Assembly: GCA_046566095.1 (NCBI GenBank)
Contig: JBKHXI010000197.1
Location: forward strand, 1 to 19,994
Length of the DNA stretch: 19,994 nt
Source: CAMPJU01 sp046566095
GTDB taxonomy: Bacteria; Pseudomonadota; Gammaproteobacteria; Xanthomonadales; Xanthomonadaceae
Reading direction: 5' to 3'
Part shown: positions 15,850 to 19,994 of the stretch, piece after piece
How the letters are laid out: every line of letters starts with the position of its first letter
Position numbering within the stretch: the first letter of the stretch is position 1
The notes under the pieces: generated by a model
Seen by the model: only the letters and a program-made list of their open reading frames with translations
The model's database searches: none
What the model was told of the DNA's origin: nothing
Program-made: the position numbers and the translations under genes

Positions 15850-17735
15850 AGCACCGCGTGCTGGAAGTCGAAGTCCAGGTCGCCGCCGGCCTGCTGCACG
15901 AGGTTGCCCTGGATGTAGTCGATGCCGCTCATCCACAGCGTCGCCGCGGCCTGCGGGTCCTCGACCTGCTGGCCGATCACCTGCAGGCCCTGGCGATGCG
16001 CCAGGTCGATCGCCAGCCGCATCTCGTCGCGCAGCGCGCCGTCGCCGTTGCCGTCGGAGTAGCGCGCGGCCAGCCGCACGTAGCCCAGCGGCAGCTGCGC
16101 CATCAGTGCGTCGCCCTCCTCGCCGTGCTGGAAGCGGCTCAGGCAGAACTGCACGCCGCTGGCGACCATCTGCTCGCAGAACTGGCGCAGGGTCACCGAA
16201 TGGATCAGGGCGTCGGCCATCGGCACGTCGATCACCAGGCTGGGGCCGTCGACGCCGTGCTCGGCGATGCAGGCGGCCAGCCATTCGCCGTAGCAGTCGC
16301 GGGCCAGGGTGCGCGGCGACTGCGAGACGAACAGCCGCAGCGGGCGCTGCTCGGCGCCGCGGCTGCGCAGGGTGGCGACCGCGCGTTCCAGCACCCAGCG
16401 GTCGATGTCGTGGAGCAGGCCGGCGGCCTCGGCCGCCGGCACGATCTGCGCGGCGGTGTGCAGCTGGCCGTCGCCGTCGCGCAGCCGCAGCAGCGCCTGG
16501 TACTGCGCCTCCTCGCCGCCGGCCACCGCCACGATCGGCTGGAAGGCCAGTTCGAAGCGGTCCTCGGCCAGGGCCGCGCGCAGGCCGGCGGCGAGTTCGC
16601 GGCCGCGTTCGGCGTCCGGGTTGGCCGGCGGCTGGTAGCCGGCCAGGCCGATCGGCGACAGCCGGGCCAGGCGCAGCGCCTGCTCGGCCGCCTCCAGCGC
16701 GGTCCCGGCCTCGGTGAAGCCGTGGCGCAGGGCGACGTGGCCGATCGCGGTGCGCAGCTTCAGCGGCTCGCCCTCGATCTCGAAGGCGTGCCGGGCGATG
16801 GCGTCGCGCAGTCCGCGCGCCAGATCCTCCAGCCGTTCGGACTCGGCCTCGTGCGCGAACACCAGGAAGGCGTTGTCGTTCAGGCGGGTGGCCGGGGTGG
16901 CGCCGACCAGGCCCGCCAGCACCCGCCCGGCCTCGGTCATCAACCGCTCCAGCGCGGCGTAGCCGAAGCGGTCGCGCAGGGTGCCGAACCCCTCGACCTC
17001 CACGAACAGCACGCCGCCGCGCTGCCGGCTGGGCAGGGCGTTGCCGAGCCGCTGCAGCAGGTGGCTGCGGGTCATCAGCCCGGTCAGCGGATGGCGGCCG
17101 GCATCGCCCAGGCGCTGCTGGCCGAGCGCGCGCGCGCGCCGCACCCGGCTCTGCACCGCGGCCACCAGGTGGCGCGGGCGGATCGGCTTGCTGAGGAAGT
17201 CGTCGGCGCCCGATTCGAGCACCTCGAACTGCTTCTCCGGGTCCGGGTCGCCGGTCAGGAACACGATCGGGGTGTGCAGGAAGGCTTCCTGCCCGCGGAT
17301 CATCGCGGTCAGCTCGGTGCCCGACAGGCCCGGCATGTGCAGGTCCATCAGCACCAGGTCCGGGCGGAAGCGGCCCATCGTCGCCAGCACGTCGTTGGGC
17401 TCGGAGGCGACCAGCGCCTCGATCCCGGCGCCGTTGAGCACGCCCTCGGCGAACAGGGCCTGGGCGCGGTCGTCCTCCACGATCAGGACCCGGTACGGGG
17501 GCTCGCCGGCCGCGGGGGCGACCTGGGAGGCTTCGGGGACGTTGGCGGAATCGGGCATGACGTGGACGATGGCGATGGGGGGCGGGGCGTTGGCGGGCGC
17601 GGCGTCGCCGGTCCAGCGGCGCCAGTAGTGCGGTGGCGGCGTCTCGCAGCGGGCGGGGGCGGGCGGGTCGTCCGCCGCGGCGCGCGGCCGCTCCCGGGCC
17701 GGTGCGGTAGGGCGGGCGCGGCGTTCGGTCGGCAT
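15846..17735 (-). CDS. Response regulator REC-GGDEF-EAL with degenerate GGDEF and EAL domains
   Basis: The 629-residue protein has an intact receiver (about 81-195): acidic pair Asp88/Asp89, phospho-acceptor Asp131 in LMDLHMP, Lys183. A GGDEF-like domain (about 213-368) begins with HPLTGLMTR but has LNDNAF (285-290) where GGDEF should be. The EAL-like domain (about 390-625) has lost its catalytic residues: the EAL glutamate is Gln413 (YQALLR), the Asn is Ser471 (FVSQSP), DDFG is SRFQ (533-536), the KID lysine is Arg554 and the late glutamate of AEGVE is Gln589. Only the terminal YIQGN persists. It is therefore probably not an enzyme but a FimX-like scaffold or cyclic-di-GMP receptor. The first 80 residues are Pro/Ala-rich. 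ATG 17735 is preceded by GGGGGA and has coding-like third positions; ATG 17558 is an alternative. It is coupled to the kinase gene. Confidence 0.9.
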
Positions 17736-17765
17736 CGGTGTCCCCCGGGGTCGCGGTCGCGACAC

Positions 17766-17789
17766 GCGGCCGCATTCCGTTCCGGCCGC
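17766..17789 (-). promoter_or_regulatory. Inverted repeat in the regulator leader
   Basis: GCGGCCG (17766-17772) and CGGCCGC (17783-17789) flank a 10-base spacer about 30 bases before the regulator ATG. It could be an operator or a leader hairpin; the role is unknown. I see no clear promoter in the 142-bp gap 17736-17877, so the regulator may be read through from the DUF4126-like gene. Confidence 0.35.
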
Positions 17790-17877
17790 ATGGGGAAACA
17801 CGGATTCGGCGCCTGCGGGCGGACAGCGGGCAGCGGAAACGTGCGCGCCGGTCCGGTCCCGGCGCCCGGTGGCGGCT

Positions 17878-18459
17878 TCAGCCGGCCTGCGGGCGCGGCG
17901 CGCGGCGGAACAGCCGCCGCCACAGCCACCAGACCAGCGCCGCCAGCGCCAGGGCGACCGCCATCGCCAGCCCCAGCGCCAGCCAGGGATGCGCGAATAC
18001 CAGCGCCAGCGCGCCGACCACCGCGACGTCCTCGGCCACCGAGGCGGTCCAGTTGCTGACCGGCTCGGGCGAGGTGTTGAGCACCGCGCGGGTGCCGGAC
18101 TTGAGCAGGTGGCTGGCCAGCGCCACCCCGGCGCCGGTGGCCAGCATGCCCGCGCCCAGGTCCCCGTCCGGCGACAGCGAGGCCGCGGCCAGGAACGCGC
18201 CGGCCGGGATCCGCGCCACCGTGTGCAGCAGGTCCCAGCCCGAATCGACCCCGGGAATCTTGTCGGCGAAGAACTCCACCAGCGCCAGCAGCCCGGACAC
18301 GCCCAGCACCCAGGGCGACTGCGCCACCTCCAGCGCCTGCGGCAGCTCCAGCCAGCCCAGGCTGCCGGCAAGGCCGACCCCGAACACCGTCAGGTAGACC
18401 CGGACCCCGGCCAGCCAGGCCAGGACGATGCCAACTGCGAACAGGTGCGCTTCGGACAT
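17878..18459 (-). CDS. DUF4126-like integral membrane protein
   Basis: This 193-residue protein is hydrophobic throughout with about four or five membrane segments, matching the DUF4126 type: SEAHLFAVGIVLAWLAGVRVYLTVF at the start, then VLGVSGLLALVEFFADKIPGVDSGWDLLHTVARIPAGAFLAAASL (the conserved FADKIP-x-D-S-x-W-D block), GAGVALASHLLKSGTRAVLNTSPEPVSNW and a final helix followed by RRLFRRAPRPQAG. The function of the family is unknown to me. The start at ATG 18459 fits the family; GGGA lies about eight bases upstream. It precedes the response regulator by 142 bp in the same direction, so a three-gene transcript with regulator and kinase is possible. It diverges from the coiled-coil protein gene at 18708. 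Confidence 0.85.
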   Translation of the reverse strand: MSEAHLFAVGIVLAWLAGVRVYLTVFGVGLAGSLGWLELPQALEVAQSPWVLGVSGLLALVEFFADKIPGVDSGWDLLHTVARIPAGAFLAAASLSPDGDLGAGMLATGAGVALASHLLKSGTRAVLNTSPEPVSNWTASVAEDVAVVGALALVFAHPWLALGLAMAVALALAALVWWLWRRLFRRAPRPQAG

Positions 18460-18537
18460 GGCCGGATCCCGCCGGGACTGGCGCCGAGTATAGGCATGGC
18501 GGGGCGACGGCGAAGGCGGGAGCGGCTGCCCTGGCGC

Positions 18538-18563
18538 AGATTTCCCACTGCGTTCGGAGTGAC
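18538..18563. repeat. Half copy of the dispersed inverted repeat
   Basis: AGATTTCCCACTGCGTTCGGAGTGAC resembles the right half of the elements at 1638-1700 and 11088-11147 (AGATTCCTCGCTTCGCTCGGAATGAC), but the left half is missing. It looks like a decayed remnant in the divergent gap 18460-18707. Confidence 0.6.
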
Positions 18564-18694
18564 GGCGGTGGGGGCGCTCGGAATCCCGGCGCGGTCGCCC
18601 CGCGGCCTGCGGCGCCAGCCGCGGCAGGCCCGCCCGGGCCATCGGGCCCTGCGCGGCCGCCGGCATTTCAGGCCTTGCCGACGCCGGCAGCAGG

Positions 18695-18700
18695 CATACT
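18695..18700 (+). promoter_or_regulatory. -10-like box just before the 18708 gene
   Basis: CATACT (four of six to TATAAT) ends seven bases before the ATG and there is no clear ribosome site, a pattern that fits a leaderless start. No well-spaced -35 is seen (TTGCCG at 18675 is 14 bases away). Confidence 0.35.
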
Positions 18701-18707
18701 CGGCGCG

Positions 18708-19526
18708 ATGACGTCCGCCGACCCGTCCCGACCCGAAGTACCCGGCCCTGCGGCCGCTGCCGGAAGCGCCAGCCACGCCGCCCGGCCCGGCGCGACCGGC
18801 CCCGCCCCGGGCGGGCCGCCGGCCCTGTCCGCGGCCGCGAAGCGGGGGCTGGCGCTGACCGCCCTGGTGCTGCTGTGCCTGCTGTTCGGCGGCTGGGGCG
18901 CGTGGCGCACGTTCGCGCCGCCGCCCGAGGACGCCCGCGCCCAGATCGCCGAGCGCGACCGCCGGCTCGGCGCGCAGCGCCGCCGGCTGGCCGAACTGGA
19001 GCAGCGCGTGGCCACCCTGTCGCGCTCGGACCAGATCAGCCGCGACGCGATGCGCGACCTGCAGAGCACCCTGGCCGAGCGCGACGAGGAGATCGCCGCG
19101 CTGCGCGCCGACGTCGACTTCTACGAGCGCTTCGTCGGCTCCACCGCCCAGCGCCGCGGCCTGACCGTGCACGAGCTGCGGCTGCAGCCGCGCGGCGACA
19201 ACGTCTGGCACTTCACCGCCACCCTCACCCAGAACCTCAACCGCGGCGCGGTCAACCAGGGCGAACTGCGGCTGGCGGTCGAGGGCACCCTCGGCGGGCG
19301 CCTGCAGCGGCTGGACTGGCCTTCGCTGCGGCAGCAGGCCGATGCCGAGGGCATCGACTACTCGTTCCGCTATTTCCAGCAGCTCGAGGGCGACCTGGTG
19401 CTGCCGCCGGGCATGCGCCCGCTGCGCGTGCACGCGCGCCTGCTGCCCGAGGGCGGGCGGGCGGTGGAACAGTCCTTCCCCTGGGAACAGGCCACCGCGG
19501 TGGCGCCGGCGGGCGCGGCGCGCTGA
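18708..19526 (+). CDS. Single-pass membrane protein with coiled coil (DUF6776-like)
   Basis: This 272-residue protein has a disordered Ala/Pro/Gly-rich N-terminus (1-44), one membrane segment at about 48-66 (LALTALVLLCLLFGGWGAW), a coiled coil at about 75-140 (AEERDRR-like heptads ending in IAALRADVDFYERFVG) and a C-terminal beta-rich domain of about 120 residues (LTVHELRLQPRGDNVWHFTATLTQNLN ... GIDYSFRYFQQLEGDLVLPPGMRP). The order inside-membrane-outside suggests a periplasmic coiled coil and globular domain. It resembles the DUF6776 type, which from memory is often found near erpA; its function is unknown. The start at ATG 18708 is chosen because residues before it (MPTPAAGILGA from 18675) have no ribosome site and overlap the putative promoter. 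Confidence 0.8.
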   Translation: MTSADPSRPEVPGPAAAAGSASHAARPGATGPAPGGPPALSAAAKRGLALTALVLLCLLFGGWGAWRTFAPPPEDARAQIAERDRRLGAQRRRLAELEQRVATLSRSDQISRDAMRDLQSTLAERDEEIAALRADVDFYERFVGSTAQRRGLTVHELRLQPRGDNVWHFTATLTQNLNRGAVNQGELRLAVEGTLGGRLQRLDWPSLRQQADAEGIDYSFRYFQQLEGDLVLPPGMRPLRVHARLLPEGGRAVEQSFPWEQATAVAPAGAAR

Positions 19527-19600
19527 ACACGGCCCGGCCGGCGGCCGCCCCGCGCCCGCTGCGCCTTGAACCGCGGGGCCGGCGCCGCCATCCTGTACGG

Positions 19601-19987
19601 ATGCACACGCCCATCGACCTCGACACGCTCGCGCCGCAGCCCGGCTACCAGTCGCTCGAGCGGCCGCTGGACTTCACCGCCGCGGCCGCGGCCAAGGTCC
19701 GCGAGCTGGTCGCGGCCGAGGGCAATCCGGCGCTGAAGCTGCGGGTCTACATCCAGGGCGGCGGTTGCTCCGGCTTCCAGTACGGCTTCGAGTTCGACGA
19801 GCAGCAGGCCGAGGACGACCTGGCGATCGTCACCGAGGGCACCACCCTGCTGGTCGACCCGCTCAGCCTGCAGTACCTGATGGGCGCCCAGGTCGACTAC
19901 GCCGAGAGCCTGCACGGCGCCCGGTTCGTGATCCGCAACCCGAACGCCAAGACCACCTGCGGCTGCGGCAGCAGCTTCAGCGCCTGA
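19601..19987 (+). CDS. erpA: Iron-sulfur cluster insertion protein ErpA (A-type carrier)
   Basis: ErpA carries Fe-S clusters from the assembly machinery to target enzymes in the cytoplasm, for example in isoprenoid synthesis and respiration. The 128-residue protein has the A-type carrier signature: the three cluster cysteines are Cys56 in GGGCSGFQYGF and Cys120/Cys122 in TTCGCGSSFSA. Between them lie EFDEQQAEDD and VDPLSLQYLMGAQVDY. A 40-residue N-terminal region (MHTPIDLDTLAPQPGYQSL) is longer than in short IscA proteins. The start at 19601 gives the expected domain. There is no ribosome site; TTGAAC (19566) and CATCCT (19589) are 17 bases apart, and the latter ends six bases before the ATG. 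The product is complete, with seven bases of sequence after the stop. Confidence 0.95.
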   Translation: MHTPIDLDTLAPQPGYQSLERPLDFTAAAAAKVRELVAAEGNPALKLRVYIQGGGCSGFQYGFEFDEQQAEDDLAIVTEGTTLLVDPLSLQYLMGAQVDYAESLHGARFVIRNPNAKTTCGCGSSFSA

Positions 19988-19994
19988 GCGCGGG

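Overview
The window is a dense, very GC-rich (about 70% or more by eye) chromosomal stretch of a gammaproteobacterium. Gene content, the high G/C at third codon positions and the type of intergenic repeats point to the Xanthomonadaceae/Lysobacteraceae (Lysobacter, Luteimonas or a relative); the genus is inference. Most of it is core housekeeping sequence. I see no prophage, transposase, CRISPR array or restriction system.

Layout. (1) 1-5557: the 3' end of the ATP synthase operon (atpD partial, atpC), a reversed gtrA-like membrane gene, then glmU and glmS, which make UDP-GlcNAc. The atp-glmUS order is the classical gammaproteobacterial one, here interrupted by gtrA and by repeats. (2) 5564-6351: an unrecognised 162-residue protein followed by two 93-bp REP-like repeats. 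(3) 6352-8640, minus strand: a BtuB-type TonB-dependent receptor under a clear cobalamin riboswitch. (4) 8718-9571, minus: a TfoX C-terminal-domain protein and a free methionine-R-sulfoxide reductase, probably one operon; bioD diverges from it. (5) 10407-11526, minus: a phasin with its own promoter, a PhaR/PhbF-like palindrome and a terminator; then a dispersed repeat and queD. (6) 11583-11724, minus: elongator tRNA-Met(CAU) with a good promoter. (7) 11820-13329, plus: rppH (Nudix), then bfd and bfr, an iron-store pair with Fur-box-like sites. (8) 13345-18459, minus: a DUF4126-like membrane protein, a REC-GGDEF-EAL response regulator whose two cyclic-di-GMP domains both look catalytically dead, and a hybrid histidine kinase (HK-REC-REC-HPt) coupled to it by a 4-bp GTGA overlap. 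(9) 18708-19987, plus: a coiled-coil membrane protein and the Fe-S carrier erpA.

The most interesting locus is the regulator/hybrid-kinase pair: a complete phosphorelay (His, Asp, His) translationally coupled to an output protein that keeps an intact receiver but has lost essentially every GGDEF and EAL catalytic residue. It looks like a phosphorylation-controlled scaffold or cyclic-di-GMP sensor rather than an enzyme. Secondary points of interest are facing heptamer-repeat tracts between atpD and atpC, dispersed MITE-like repeats, several promoters whose -10 box lies only 6-7 nt before the ATG (possible leaderless mRNAs), and palindromic sites upstream of the phasin and rppH genes.

All function calls come from reading motifs and from memory of the families; no database search was run.
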